Counted from the stretch's first letter, positions 27,060 through 36,290 are shown. The stretch is DNA of 64,000 nt from Dokdonia sp. Dokd-P16 (GCF_003095655.1 NZ_CP029151.1:1983001-2047000), one strand, 5' to 3'. Notes: generated from the letters alone by a model not told the origin. A program made the numbers and translations.

Positions 27060-28160
27060 ATGTCGCAAAGAGCAAATTCTTTAACAGGCTTAGCGCTCCA
27101 AAAATTCAAAAAGAATTTTTGGGGCGTTTTGAGTTTGCTATATATTGTGTTGTGTGGTCTTGCAGCATTGTTTGCCTATGTGATCGCCCCAGATAGTAGT
27201 GAGAACGCAAATCAAATGCACCTCTCTATTCACTCTCAAGGACCAGGGTTTACGGTAGATATACTCACCATACCCGCTCAGGTTGATGCGAGTCAAAGTT
27301 TCTTTTCAAAATGGTTTTCAGGCAGTAAGAATGCGAGTACAGAAATTCCCGTCATTTCGTATACTATTTCAGAAAGTAGTATCACTTACACCCAGTATGT
27401 AGGCGATGGAGTAGAGGGAATGCCTAAAACACTGGAAATAGATGGTGTGGAGGATTATAACGCTTTCGCGAAAGCGAATATCTCCTCACGTACATTTTTG
27501 TTAGGAACAGATAAGTATGGTCGGGACTTACTAAGTCGTATGCTTATAGGTGCGCGCATTTCTTTTTCTATAGGATTTGTTGCTGTATTTATTTCGCTTC
27601 TCATAGGTTTACTTATGGGGTCGCTTGCGGGGTATTTTGGTGGGAAGATTGACGCTGCAATCATGTGGGTAATTAACGTGACATGGTCTATTCCTACATT
27701 ATTACTTGTAATTGCTATTACCCTAGCATTGGGAAAAGGATACTGGCAGGTGTTTATTGCAGTTGGGTTAACCATGTGGGTTGAGGTAGCTCGTGTAGTG
27801 CGAGGTCAAGTGATGGGAGTAAAGCAAATGCAATATGTTACCGCAGCGAGAGCGCTAGGTTATACAGATGGGCGAATTATTATCAAACATATATTGCCTA
27901 ATGTGATTGCGCCGCTTATCGTGATCTCTGCAGCAAATTTTGCTGGAGCCATCTTAATAGAAAGCGGTTTGAGCTTTCTAGGGATAGGTGCTCAGCCGCC
28001 TACGCCTAGCTGGGGAGCAATGATTAAAGATCATTACAGTTATATCATCTTAGGGAAACCTTATCTTGCGCTCATTCCCGGTATAGCAATCATGTTACTC
28101 GTAATGGCTTTTATGCTCGTGGGAAATGCGCTAAGAGATGCGCTGGATGTGAAAAGTTAA
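27060..28160 (+). CDS. ABC transporter permease, OppC/DppC-like, without partners
   Basis: 366 residues. N-terminal FKKNFWGVLSLLYIVLCGLAALFAYVIAP is typical of OppC; a periplasmic insert of about 100 residues follows. The binding-protein-dependent transport domain shows LGTDKYGRDLLSRMLIGARISF and the EAA loop EVARVVRGQVMGVKQMQYVTAARALG (about residues 240-265). The family imports peptides or nickel with an OppB partner and two ATPases, none of which are nearby. Peptide cargo is inferred. The palindrome is read as AFAKA in VEDYNAFAKANISS in the insert. The nuclease gene follows 7 bases after its stop. Confidence 0.88.
   Translation: MSQRANSLTGLALQKFKKNFWGVLSLLYIVLCGLAALFAYVIAPDSSENANQMHLSIHSQGPGFTVDILTIPAQVDASQSFFSKWFSGSKNASTEIPVISYTISESSITYTQYVGDGVEGMPKTLEIDGVEDYNAFAKANISSRTFLLGTDKYGRDLLSRMLIGARISFSIGFVAVFISLLIGLLMGSLAGYFGGKIDAAIMWVINVTWSIPTLLLVIAITLALGKGYWQVFIAVGLTMWVEVARVVRGQVMGVKQMQYVTAARALGYTDGRIIIKHILPNVIAPLIVISAANFAGAILIESGLSFLGIGAQPPTPSWGAMIKDHYSYIILGKPYLALIPGIAIMLLVMAFMLVGNALRDALDVKS
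27461..27476. repeat. Iterated palindrome copy 9 (in OppC-like gene)
   Basis: Perfect 16-mer read as AFAKA. The upstream GATTATAA is shared with the copy in murF. Confidence 0.9.
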
Positions 28161-28167
28161 TTTATAC

Positions 28168-28977
28168 ATGAAAAGAAAATACACCTATCCATTACTAGTA
28201 CTATTATTTACACTAGGGTGGTACATATTTGAAAATTATGCTCATCAAGCCATTGATGCGCCAGTTGTAGAGGAAGGAAAGCAGCCTAAATCTACGACAA
28301 ACACCTATTTTCTACCTACGTCAACTACGGGGCAGATTGTACATCATAATTATTACTCGCTTAGTTATAGTGAGAAAGATGAACAAGCAGAGTGGGTTGC
28401 GTACGAGCTTAAAAAAGAACACATCGTAAATGCCGATTTTAAACGCCCATACTTTGAAGTCGACCCTAAGGTAGGGACAAAGTCTGCTCACTGGCGTAAC
28501 TACAAGAAATCTGGCTATGACAGAGGGCATCTGTGTCCGGCTGGAGATAGAGAGTTTAGCAAGGCGGCTTATGATGAGACGTTCTTGACAAGTAATATTA
28601 GTCCGCAGCGGCATGATTTTAATGCTGGTATTTGGAACGAACTAGAACAACAGGTGCGCTATTGGGCAAAAAAGTATGATGGTGTATATGTGGTAACAGG
28701 AGGTGTTCTCAAAGATAAAATGGGCGCAATAGGAACAGAAGGTGTGACTGTTCCAGAATCATTTTATAAAATTGTCTATGATCAATCTGGAGGTGATGTA
28801 AAAATGATTGCTTTCTTAATGAACCACTCGGCATCAAAAAAGTCATTAAAAACATTTGTAACCTCTGTAGATCAGATTGAGAAACTTACTGGTATTGATT
28901 TCTTTCCTGAGCTAGAGGATGGATTAGAGGATAGGCTTGAAGCGAGTACAAGCACCAGCGGCTGGAAGCTTAGATAG
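28168..28977 (+). CDS. Secreted DNA/RNA non-specific endonuclease
   Basis: 269 residues with an N-terminal hydrophobic signal or anchor (about 5-22). The beta-beta-alpha-metal active site is DRGHLCPAGDR with His121 as general base, and the metal ligand asparagine is in RHDFNAGIWNELE. This is the NUC1/Serratia nuclease family, which cuts single- and double-stranded DNA and RNA. Outside the cytoplasm it could salvage nucleotides or clear extracellular DNA. It ends with a Ser/Thr-rich tail. Likely co-transcribed with prc and the permease; a terminator follows. Confidence 0.9.
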   Translation: MKRKYTYPLLVLLFTLGWYIFENYAHQAIDAPVVEEGKQPKSTTNTYFLPTSTTGQIVHHNYYSLSYSEKDEQAEWVAYELKKEHIVNADFKRPYFEVDPKVGTKSAHWRNYKKSGYDRGHLCPAGDREFSKAAYDETFLTSNISPQRHDFNAGIWNELEQQVRYWAKKYDGVYVVTGGVLKDKMGAIGTEGVTVPESFYKIVYDQSGGDVKMIAFLMNHSASKKSLKTFVTSVDQIEKLTGIDFFPELEDGLEDRLEASTSTSGWKLR

Positions 28978-28998
28978 TAAAGTGATATTATATAAAAT

Positions 28999-29026
28999 AA
29001 AAAATGCGGCAATTGCCGCATTTTTT
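28999..29026. terminator. Bidirectional terminator
   Basis: AAAAAATGCGGC, AATT loop, GCCGCATTTTTT: a perfect hairpin between the converging nuclease and acyl-CoA dehydrogenase genes. Confidence 0.9.
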
Positions 29027-29047
29027 GTTGATCTATATTGGAAGATT

Positions 29048-30190
29048 TTATCCTTTAATTACACCTCTTGAGATTACGATTTTCTGGATCTCACTAGTTC
29101 CTTCGTAAATCTGAGTAATCTTAGCATCACGCATAAGGCGCTCTACGTGATATTCTTTTACAAATCCGTTTCCACCATGTATTTGCACAGCTTCTACAGA
29201 TTGTTCCATCGCTACTTTTGAAGCATAAAGCTTAGCCATTGCACTAGACATATCGTAATTGTTTCCTTGGTCTTTATCCCATGCTGCTTTCATTACTAGA
29301 TGACGCGCAGCTTCAATCTCCACATACATATCTGCTAGTTTAAAAGCGATTGCTTGGTGATTACAGATTTCTGTACCAAAGGCTTTACGTTCCTTAGAGT
29401 ATTTAAGAGCAAGCTCGTAAGCTCCAGATGCAATACCTAATGCTTGTGCAGCAATACCTATACGTCCGCCAGAAAGAGTTTTCATCGCAAACTTGAATCC
29501 AAAACCATCTTCTCCTATTCTATTTTCTTTAGGAACTTTCACGTCGTTAAACTGTAGTGTGTGTGTATCACTACCACGTATTCCTAATTTGTCTTCTTTA
29601 GGTCCTACTTCAAAACCTTCCATGCCTTTCTCTACGATAAAAGCATTGATTCCGCGGTGACCTTTTTCTCTATCGGTTTGTGCAATAACTAAATATACAT
29701 CAGAACGACCACCATTAGTAATCCAGTTTTTTGTACCGTTAATTACGTAGTGATCTCCTTTATCTATTGCTGTAGTAGCTTGTGAAGTTGCATCAGATCC
29801 AGCTTCTGGCTCAGAAAGGCAAAAAGCACCCACCATCTCACCAGTAGCAAGTTTAGTTAAGTATTTTTGTTTTTGCTCTTCACTTCCGTAAGCTTCAAGA
29901 CCGTAACAAACTAAAGAGTTATTTACAGAAACAATAACAGATGCAGAGGCGTCAATTTTAGATAATTCCTCCATAACAAGTACGTACGAAGTAGCATCCA
30001 TACCAGCTCCACCATATTTTGGATCTGTCATAATACCCATAAAACCTAAGTCACCCATTTTTTTAACGAGTTCATCAGGAAACTGCTGGATGTTATCACG
30101 TTCAATAACGCCAGGAAGTAATTCTGTACGGGCAAAATCGCGAGCCGCATCGCGTATCATTATGTGTTCTTCTGTTAAGCTAAAATCCAT
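29048..30190 (-). CDS. Acyl-CoA dehydrogenase (short-chain type)
   Basis: 380 residues, the standard length. The flavin-binding signatures are AFCLSEPEAGSDA and GGRIGIAAQALGIASGAYE, and the catalytic glutamate is in IYEGTSEIQ near the C-terminus, where the short-chain (butyryl-CoA) enzymes have it. It oxidises acyl-CoA to enoyl-CoA with FAD in fatty- or amino-acid breakdown; an electron-transfer flavoprotein takes the electrons. Its promoter overlaps that of anmK on the other strand. The exact chain length is not deducible. Confidence 0.93.
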   Translation of the reverse strand: MDFSLTEEHIMIRDAARDFARTELLPGVIERDNIQQFPDELVKKMGDLGFMGIMTDPKYGGAGMDATSYVLVMEELSKIDASASVIVSVNNSLVCYGLEAYGSEEQKQKYLTKLATGEMVGAFCLSEPEAGSDATSQATTAIDKGDHYVINGTKNWITNGGRSDVYLVIAQTDREKGHRGINAFIVEKGMEGFEVGPKEDKLGIRGSDTHTLQFNDVKVPKENRIGEDGFGFKFAMKTLSGGRIGIAAQALGIASGAYELALKYSKERKAFGTEICNHQAIAFKLADMYVEIEAARHLVMKAAWDKDQGNNYDMSSAMAKLYASKVAMEQSVEAVQIHGGNGFVKEYHVERLMRDAKITQIYEGTSEIQKIVISRGVIKG

Positions 30191-30228
30191 CGTGTTTGAA
30201 TTATTAAGAATTATCTAAAAAATCTATA

Positions 30229-30259
30229 CAAAGATACTTGTTTCTTGCCTTTTTCTCAA
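30229..30259 (-). promoter_or_regulatory. Promoter of the acyl-CoA dehydrogenase gene
   Basis: On the minus strand TTG (30259-30257), a 20-base spacer, then TATCTTTG (30236-30229). The box fits TAnnTTTG exactly; the 5' leader is about 30 bases. Confidence 0.6.
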
Positions 30260-30267
30260 TAGATTTA
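30238..30267 (+). promoter_or_regulatory. Promoter of anmK
   Basis: TTG at 30238-30240, a 19-base spacer, TAGATTTA at 30260-30267 (one mismatch to the consensus). The anmK ATG is at 30273, so the transcript would be leaderless or nearly so. Confidence 0.5.
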
Positions 30268-30272
30268 GTGCT

Positions 30273-31355
30273 ATGGGAGAAAAAAACTATAACGTTATAG
30301 GGGTGATGAGTGGGACAAGCTTAGATGGTATTGATTGTGCCTACGCAAAAATCGGTCTTTCTTCATCAAAAGATAACTCAATATATCCATCTTTTACTAG
30401 TGATGTTATTGTTGCGAAAACTATTCCCTATCCTAAAAAGTGGAAAGAAATACTTTCTACGGCTCACTTGCTTAGTAGAGAAGAGCTAGATGCGCTTAAC
30501 GTAGATTATACCGCTCACCTAGCGCAAGTGATTAAGAATTTTATTACCACTAATGACCTTACGGATATTGATGTTGTCTGTTCTCACGGTCATACGGTGC
30601 TCCATCAGCCAGATGAGGGAGTTACTTTGCAAATAGGAAACCTGCCAGAAATTGCCACTTTAATTAACCATCGCGTGGTTTGTGATTTTAGGGTGCAAGA
30701 TGTAGAAATGGGTGGTCAGGGAGCGCCATTGGTGCCTATAGGCGACCAATTAATATTTGGTAATTACGATTATTGCCTTAATCTCGGTGGATTTGCAAAT
30801 GTTTCTAAAGATGAAAATGGTGTGAGAATCGCTTATGATATCTCTCCTGTAAACGTGGTTCTTAATAAATATGCTCAAGAACTGGGTGAGGAGTATGATG
30901 ATGGTGGCGCTTTCGCGAAAGCAGGAACCGTACATCAACCTCTCCTCGATAAGCTAAATGACATTCTGTTTTATAGCCTTCCAGCTCCCAAATCTCTTGG
31001 GATAGAATGGGTACACGCGCATATTTTCCCACTTATTGAGGCTGTTCAACTTTCTTCGGTAGATGTGCTAGCTACATTTACAGAGCATGTTGCTATTCAG
31101 CTTGCGGCGCAGTTTAAAGAAGGCGCTAGTGTACTCGTTACTGGTGGAGGTGCTTATAACACTTATTTATTGGAACGTGTCCGCTTTCGCGAAAGCGTAA
31201 AACTCGTTGTGCCGGACGCAAAGTTGGTTGAATTTAAAGAAGCGCTTATTTTTGGATTGTTAGGAGTGTTGAAACTTGAAAACCTCCCGAACTGTCTAGC
31301 GAGCGTGACGGGTGCAAGGCATGATCATGCCAGCGGAATGTTATATGAATCTTAA
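30273..31355 (+). CDS. anmK: Anhydro-N-acetylmuramic acid kinase
   Basis: 360 residues. The ATP-binding start NVIGVMSGTSLDGIDCAYAKI and the motifs SHGHTVLHQP, LNLGGFANVS and LVTGGGAYN identify AnmK. It converts anhydroMurNAc from cell-wall turnover into MurNAc-6-phosphate with ATP, so the wall sugar can be reused. The length is family-normal. It is the only gene here with two copies of the iterated palindrome, read as AFAKA (30908) and RFRES (31182), that is, in two different frames. A short, possibly leaderless start is suggested by the promoter at 30238. Confidence 0.95.
   Translation: MGEKNYNVIGVMSGTSLDGIDCAYAKIGLSSSKDNSIYPSFTSDVIVAKTIPYPKKWKEILSTAHLLSREELDALNVDYTAHLAQVIKNFITTNDLTDIDVVCSHGHTVLHQPDEGVTLQIGNLPEIATLINHRVVCDFRVQDVEMGGQGAPLVPIGDQLIFGNYDYCLNLGGFANVSKDENGVRIAYDISPVNVVLNKYAQELGEEYDDGGAFAKAGTVHQPLLDKLNDILFYSLPAPKSLGIEWVHAHIFPLIEAVQLSSVDVLATFTEHVAIQLAAQFKEGASVLVTGGGAYNTYLLERVRFRESVKLVVPDAKLVEFKEALIFGLLGVLKLENLPNCLASVTGARHDHASGMLYES
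30908..30923. repeat. Iterated palindrome copy 10 (in anmK)
   Basis: Matches 15 of 16 bases (final G is A); read as AFAKA. Confidence 0.88.
31182..31197. repeat. Iterated palindrome copy 11 (in anmK)
   Basis: Perfect 16-mer, right flank TAAAACT; read as RFRES. Confidence 0.9.
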
Positions 31356-31392
31356 ATTATTAACACTTCTTCTACAAGGTGTTTCTAAATTG

Positions 31393-31400
31393 TATATTTG
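31393..31400 (+). promoter_or_regulatory. -7 element of the amino-acid dehydrogenase gene
   Basis: TATATTTG, an exact TAnnTTTG match, 20 bases before the ATG at 31421. The -33 region is poor. Confidence 0.5.
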
Positions 31401-31420
31401 GGCTTACCTAATCAGAAAGT

Positions 31421-32653
31421 ATGAGAGCTCTTTTACAGCGTTATGAAGATAAATTACCAGAAATAGTTTTCCATTGGAATGACCCAGAAACAGAAGCAGA
31501 AGGCTGGGTTGTAATCAATTCATTACGTGGCGGTGCTGCGGGTGGAGGAACACGTATGCGTACGGGTCTGGATATGAATGAAGTACTGTCGCTGGCCAAA
31601 ACAATGGAAGTGAAGTTTACCGTCTCGGGACCTGCGATAGGTGGAGCAAAATCTGGGATCAATTTTGATCCTAAAGATCCACGTAAGAAAGGAGTTTTAG
31701 AGCGTTGGTATAAAGCAGTATCACCATTATTAAAAAGTTATTACGGTACGGGAGGTGATCTTAATGTAGATGAAATACATGAAGTAATCCCAATTACCGA
31801 AGAAAGTGGAGTGTGGCATCCTCAAGAAGGAGTCTTTACAGGCCACTTCCAGCCTACAGAGGCAGATAAAATTAACCGCATCGGGCAACTGCGTCAAGGT
31901 GTGATAAAAGTGATTGAAAATCCAGTGTATTCTCCAGATGTGACACGTAAGTATACGGTTGCAGATATGATTACTGGATATGGAGTTGCAGAGGCCGTAC
32001 GTCATTATTACGATATTTATGGTGGTGACGTAAAAGGAAAAAGAGCCGTTGTACAAGGTTTTGGAAACGTAGGAGCAGCCGCAGCTTATTACCTTGCTCA
32101 AATGGGAGCAAAGGTGGTAGGAATCATTGACATAGTAGGAGGTTTTATTAACAAAGACGGTTTCTCTTTTGAAGAAATACGTGATATGTACCTCAATAAA
32201 ACTGGAAATACACTTAACGCAAATGCAGAAGGATTAATTCCATTTGCAGAGATGAATGAGCAAATATGGAATCTTGAAACTGAGATTTTTGCTCCATGTG
32301 CGGCGTCTAGACTTATTACAGAAGATCAAATCAATAGCATGATAGGCACTGGACTTGAGGTTGTCTCTTGTGGTGCAAATGTGCCGTTTGCAGATAAAGA
32401 AATTTTCTTTGGCCCTATAATGGAGCATACAGATGCAAAAGTGAGTTTAATACCAGATTTCATATCAAACTGTGGTATGGCTCGTGTATTTGCATACTTT
32501 ATGGAGCGTCGTGTACAAATGACAGATGATGCAATCTTTAATGATACATCTCAAACCATTAGAAACGCTATTGAAAACACGTATAATAACAACAGTAGTA
32601 AGCAAAATATAAGCAAAACTGCTTTTGAAATTGCACTAAAAGAATTACTTTAA
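31421..32653 (+). CDS. Glu/Leu/Phe/Val dehydrogenase
   Basis: 410 residues. The substrate-binding region is GGAAGGGTRMRTG and GPAIGGAKSGINFDP, with the catalytic lysine in the latter. The NAD(P)-binding Rossmann motif is VQGFGNVGAAAAYYL (about residues 210-225). It reversibly deaminates an amino acid to a 2-oxo acid and ammonia. The side-chain specificity (glutamate, leucine or other) is not evident from what can be seen. The nhaD gene begins 24 bases after its stop, so they may share a transcript. Confidence 0.88.
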   Translation: MRALLQRYEDKLPEIVFHWNDPETEAEGWVVINSLRGGAAGGGTRMRTGLDMNEVLSLAKTMEVKFTVSGPAIGGAKSGINFDPKDPRKKGVLERWYKAVSPLLKSYYGTGGDLNVDEIHEVIPITEESGVWHPQEGVFTGHFQPTEADKINRIGQLRQGVIKVIENPVYSPDVTRKYTVADMITGYGVAEAVRHYYDIYGGDVKGKRAVVQGFGNVGAAAAYYLAQMGAKVVGIIDIVGGFINKDGFSFEEIRDMYLNKTGNTLNANAEGLIPFAEMNEQIWNLETEIFAPCAASRLITEDQINSMIGTGLEVVSCGANVPFADKEIFFGPIMEHTDAKVSLIPDFISNCGMARVFAYFMERRVQMTDDAIFNDTSQTIRNAIENTYNNNSSKQNISKTAFEIALKELL

Positions 32654-32677
32654 TACTTACAATTAACCAGACAACTT

Positions 32678-34081
32678 ATGGAATCAGTAATTATTCTCAT
32701 TTTTATCATTGGGTATCTTTCTATAACCCTTGAACATCCTCTTAAACTAGACAAAACGGTACCTGCTTTAATTATGGCATCGCTTATATGGGCCTTCCTT
32801 GCGGTAGGTTTCCATTTAGGCTGGTTTGATGTAATTGATACGTATGAAAATGCATATAGCATTTTCCCTAATGGAACCGCCCTCACTGGAGATGCACTGC
32901 ATGAAGCAGAGCATGGTTTCGACAACACACTTTTACACCACTTAGGTAAAACGGCAGAGATACTTATCTTCCTTATTGGAGCGATGACTATTGTTGAGAT
33001 TATAGATCTACACCGTGGTTTTGAAGTGCTTAAGGGCGCTGTGCGCACTAAGAGTAAGAAAAAACTATTATGGATTATAGGGATACTAGCATTCATACTT
33101 TCTGCTATTATTGATAACCTTACTGCAACCATTGTACTTATTACATTATTACGCAAGCTTATTGTAAATAGAGAGCAGCGTTTATGGTTTGCAGCAATGG
33201 TAGTAATCGCAGCAAATGCCGGTGGTGCATGGTCTCCTATTGGAGATGTTACAACGACAATGCTTTGGATTGCAGATAATGTAACTGCAATGGGACTAGT
33301 GAAGTTTGTAATTGTTCCTTCTGTAATTTGTTTTGTACTTCCATTTTTAATTGCTTCTTATTTGCCAGCATTTAAAGGCGAGATTATTGTGGACACCACA
33401 GAAGACGAAGAAGCAGGTAGACTACTTAGTAGTAAGACCATGCTGTTCTTAGGTCTAGGTATGATTGTATCTGTGCCTATTTTTAAAACTATAACACACC
33501 TTCCTCCTTACATGGGAATGATGCTTGCACTAGGAGTAGTGTGGTTAGTATCAGAATATATTCACCCAGAAGAAGATTTTACAAAAGAACGTAAGCACTT
33601 ATACAGCGCTCACAAAGCATTATCTCGTATTGAGATCTCAAGCATCCTCTTTTTCTTAGGAATCTTAATGGCTGTTGCTGGACTTGAAAGTCTAGTATAT
33701 GGAGTTTCAGAATCTGGAGATCCAGTGGGAACTTTACGTTACGTAGCCGAAATCTTAAATGGAGCAGTACCAAATCAAGATGTTGTTGTTGTACTCCTTG
33801 GTATATTATCTGCAATTATTGATAACGTTCCTTTAGTAGCGGCATCAATGGGTATGTATGAAGCGCCTACAGATAGTTTATTATGGCACTTTATAGCATA
33901 TTCTGCTGGAACAGGTGGAAGTATGCTTATCATCGGATCTGCAGCTGGTGTTGCAGCAATGGGAATGGAGCGTATCGATTTTATCTGGTACCTTAAGAAA
34001 ATAACATGGTTAGCATTTATCGGTTTTGCAGCAGGTGCAATTGCTTTTGTTCTTCTTACGGGAGGAACAATGGCATCTTAA
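32678..34081 (+). CDS. nhaD: Sodium:proton antiporter NhaD
   Basis: 467 residues with about 12 membrane helices. The conserved core motif is AIIDNLTATIVLITLLRKL in the first half, repeated as LSAIIDNVPLVAASMGMY in the second; the aspartates are the ion-binding residues of the NhaD/ion-transporter superfamily. ANAGGAWSPIGDVTTTMLW is the other family landmark. It exports Na+ in exchange for protons, in keeping with a marine host. The length is typical. It is followed by exbB after 59 bases. Confidence 0.93.
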   Translation: MESVIILIFIIGYLSITLEHPLKLDKTVPALIMASLIWAFLAVGFHLGWFDVIDTYENAYSIFPNGTALTGDALHEAEHGFDNTLLHHLGKTAEILIFLIGAMTIVEIIDLHRGFEVLKGAVRTKSKKKLLWIIGILAFILSAIIDNLTATIVLITLLRKLIVNREQRLWFAAMVVIAANAGGAWSPIGDVTTTMLWIADNVTAMGLVKFVIVPSVICFVLPFLIASYLPAFKGEIIVDTTEDEEAGRLLSSKTMLFLGLGMIVSVPIFKTITHLPPYMGMMLALGVVWLVSEYIHPEEDFTKERKHLYSAHKALSRIEISSILFFLGILMAVAGLESLVYGVSESGDPVGTLRYVAEILNGAVPNQDVVVVLLGILSAIIDNVPLVAASMGMYEAPTDSLLWHFIAYSAGTGGSMLIIGSAAGVAAMGMERIDFIWYLKKITWLAFIGFAAGAIAFVLLTGGTMAS

Positions 34082-34140
34082 TCTCGGACAATTTAATATC
34101 ATAACCATCGTTTCATATTAAAGTCACAACGACCTAATTT

Positions 34141-34845
34141 ATGATTTATACCTTATTACAAGACGGCGCTCAAGATGCAGCAGACGTTCTTACAACAGAT
34201 GAGCCTGTAGAGCAGACTTTATCAATAATAGACTTGCTTATCACAGGTGGTACAGCAGGAATCATCATAATAGCAGTACTTTTTGTACTGCTATTTGTTG
34301 CTATTTATATTTATTTTGAACGCTTATTTGCAATCAAAGCAGCGTCTAAAGTTGATAGCAACTTTATGAATCAAATACGCGACAATGTACAATCGGGTAA
34401 TATTGAAGGGGCAAAAATTTATTGCGCGCAAGCAAACTCACCTGTATCGAGGCTCACTGCAAAGGGAATCTCACGTATAGGTAGCCCTCTAGAGGATATT
34501 AATACAGCAATAGAGAATCAGGGTAAACTTGAGGTGTATAAGCTAGAACGCAATGTAAGTGTACTTGCTACCATAGCAGGAGCTGCACCTATGATTGGGT
34601 TTTTAGGAACTGTAATCGGTATGGTACTTGCCTTTCATACACTAGCTACAAGCTCAGGACAAGCAGAAATGGGAACACTAGCCGAAGGTATCTATACGGC
34701 AATGACCACAACCGTAGCGGGTCTTATCGTAGGTATAATTGCTTATATGGGTTACAACCACTTAGTAGTGCGCACAGATAAAGTAGTGCACTCTATGGAA
34801 GCAAATGCTGTAGATTTCTTAGATCTTCTAAACGAGCCAAGCTAG
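34141..34845 (+). CDS. exbB: MotA/TolQ/ExbB proton channel protein
   Basis: 234 residues with three membrane segments: one early (about 33-58, TAGIIIIAVLFVLLFVAIYI) and a pair in the second half (VLATIAGAAPMIGFLGTVIGMVLAFHTL, then TTVAGLIVGIIAYMGYNHLV). The GFLGTVIGM motif is the family hallmark. With ExbD it uses the proton gradient to energise TonB. exbD begins 1 base after its stop codon. The first 30 residues are acidic and periplasmic or cytosolic. Confidence 0.92.
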   Translation: MIYTLLQDGAQDAADVLTTDEPVEQTLSIIDLLITGGTAGIIIIAVLFVLLFVAIYIYFERLFAIKAASKVDSNFMNQIRDNVQSGNIEGAKIYCAQANSPVSRLTAKGISRIGSPLEDINTAIENQGKLEVYKLERNVSVLATIAGAAPMIGFLGTVIGMVLAFHTLATSSGQAEMGTLAEGIYTAMTTTVAGLIVGIIAYMGYNHLVVRTDKVVHSMEANAVDFLDLLNEPS

Positions 34846-34846
34846 T

Positions 34847-35239
34847 ATGAACCTGCGCGGAAGAAATAAAGTGAGCCCAGAGTTCAGTATGAGTAGTATG
34901 ACAGATATTGTCTTTCTATTACTTGTATTCTTTCTCTTAACCTCACCTGCCATTACGCCAGACGCTCTAGACCTAATTTTGCCTAAAGCAAAAGGGAAAA
35001 CCAGTAATAAACAAAACCTCTCTGTAAGTATTACAAAAGACTTAGATTACTACGTTAATAAAGAACGTGTAAGTGAGAATAGTATTGAAGGGTTTATTAC
35101 AAGCGAACTTGCAGGAGTAGAAGAGCCAACTATTATTTTAAGAGCAGAAGAGGGGGTTCCTATCGAGAATGCAGTTAAGATAATGGATATTGCAAACCGT
35201 AATAAGTATAAAATTGTACTTGCGGTACGCCCTAATTAA
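34847..35239 (+). CDS. exbD: ExbD/TolR family biopolymer transport protein
   Basis: 130 residues with one N-terminal membrane helix. The proton-path aspartate is in SMTDIVFLLLVFFLLTSPA, the conserved ExbD/TolR motif (Asp21). The periplasmic part (about 45-130) ends in VKIMDIANRNKYKIVLAVRPN. It forms the stator with ExbB. The length is standard. An iterated palindrome follows 23 bases after the stop, then the TonB-like gene. Confidence 0.93.
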   Translation: MNLRGRNKVSPEFSMSSMTDIVFLLLVFFLLTSPAITPDALDLILPKAKGKTSNKQNLSVSITKDLDYYVNKERVSENSIEGFITSELAGVEEPTIILRAEEGVPIENAVKIMDIANRNKYKIVLAVRPN

Positions 35240-35262
35240 TTTGCTTACATCTTTTTTTTATA

Positions 35263-35278
35263 CGCTTTCGCGAAAGCT
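35263..35278. repeat. Iterated palindrome copy 12 (intergenic)
   Basis: Core plus CGC on the left and AGCT on the right; lies between exbD and the tonB-like gene. Confidence 0.85.
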
Positions 35279-35305
35279 TAATTTTTAATTTTTTCTATTC
35301 GTCAA

Positions 35306-36139
35306 TTGGCATTCTTAGATACCATACATAAACGTAAATCCTTTACCATAAGCACTATTGTGATGGCTATCATACTATTGCTCATGTTTGTAGTGGGGAT
35401 GAAATACCTCGATCCACCTGAAGAAGGAGGGATTGCTGTAAACTTTGGTACGTCTGAGGTAGGTTCTGGTAATGTGCAACCTACAAAACCAATAGCTTCA
35501 GCACCTAAAAACACGGCTCCACAGCCTAAGCCTACAGTGCAAGAGCCAGAGATTAAGGATGAGGTAGTAACTCAAAATATTGAAGATGCTCCCGTTATAG
35601 AAGAAAAGCCAAAAGAGAAGCCTACGCCAAAGGTTGAAAAACCAAAAGAAAAGCCTATTGAAAAACCAGTAGAGGAGGCAAAGCCAGATCCAAAACCAGA
35701 TAAATCTACTACGAGTGCTTTAGATGCATTAATTAATGGGCCAAAAAGCAATGGAGCTTCACAAGCAGGAGAAGGTGATGATAACAAAGCGGGAGATAAA
35801 GGTGATCCTAATGGAGATCCTAATGCCTCAAGCTACTACGGAACTGGAAAAGGGCTTGATGGTGATGGTAATTACCAATTAGGAGGTCGTAAAGCACTTG
35901 GGAAGCCTAAGCGCCAGCAAGAGTGTAACGAAGCAGGTACTGTAGTTGTAAGTATCGAGGTAGATCGTAACGGAAAAGTTATTAAAGCAACTCCTGGAGT
36001 ACGTGGGACTACTAATAATACTCGCTGTCTTCTTGAGCCAGCAAAAGCCGCAGCGCTAGCAACAAAGTTTAATGCAGACTCCGGTGCGCCGTCCAAGCAA
36101 ATAGGAAAAATAGTATATCGTTTTAGTCTCTCAGACTAA
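35306..36139 (+). CDS. tonB: TonB-like energy transducer
   Basis: 277 residues from a TTG start, chosen because MAFLDTIHKRKSFTIST matches the usual start of this flavobacterial group and no ATG lies nearby. One membrane helix (about 13-32) is followed by a Pro/Lys/Glu-rich periplasmic spacer (about 70-135), a Gly/Asp-rich stretch, and a C-terminal domain with GTVVVSIEVDRNGKVIKATPGVRGT. Seven or more PxxKP-like units in the spacer would span the periplasm. It likely transfers energy to TonB-dependent receptors such as SusC. It forms an operon with exbB and exbD. Confidence 0.85.
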   Translation: MAFLDTIHKRKSFTISTIVMAIILLLMFVVGMKYLDPPEEGGIAVNFGTSEVGSGNVQPTKPIASAPKNTAPQPKPTVQEPEIKDEVVTQNIEDAPVIEEKPKEKPTPKVEKPKEKPIEKPVEEAKPDPKPDKSTTSALDALINGPKSNGASQAGEGDDNKAGDKGDPNGDPNASSYYGTGKGLDGDGNYQLGGRKALGKPKRQQECNEAGTVVVSIEVDRNGKVIKATPGVRGTTNNTRCLLEPAKAAALATKFNADSGAPSKQIGKIVYRFSLSD

Positions 36140-36290
36140 TAGGTTTTTTCTTATTAATGGAGCGATTTATAATGCTCTCAGTTTTTCACATTAATTACCT
36201 AGGTAATATCTACCTATCTTTACATACATTTAAAAGCGACCCACTATCACTTACCAAGAAACTTTAGATTGGCTATTTGCGCAGTTACCG

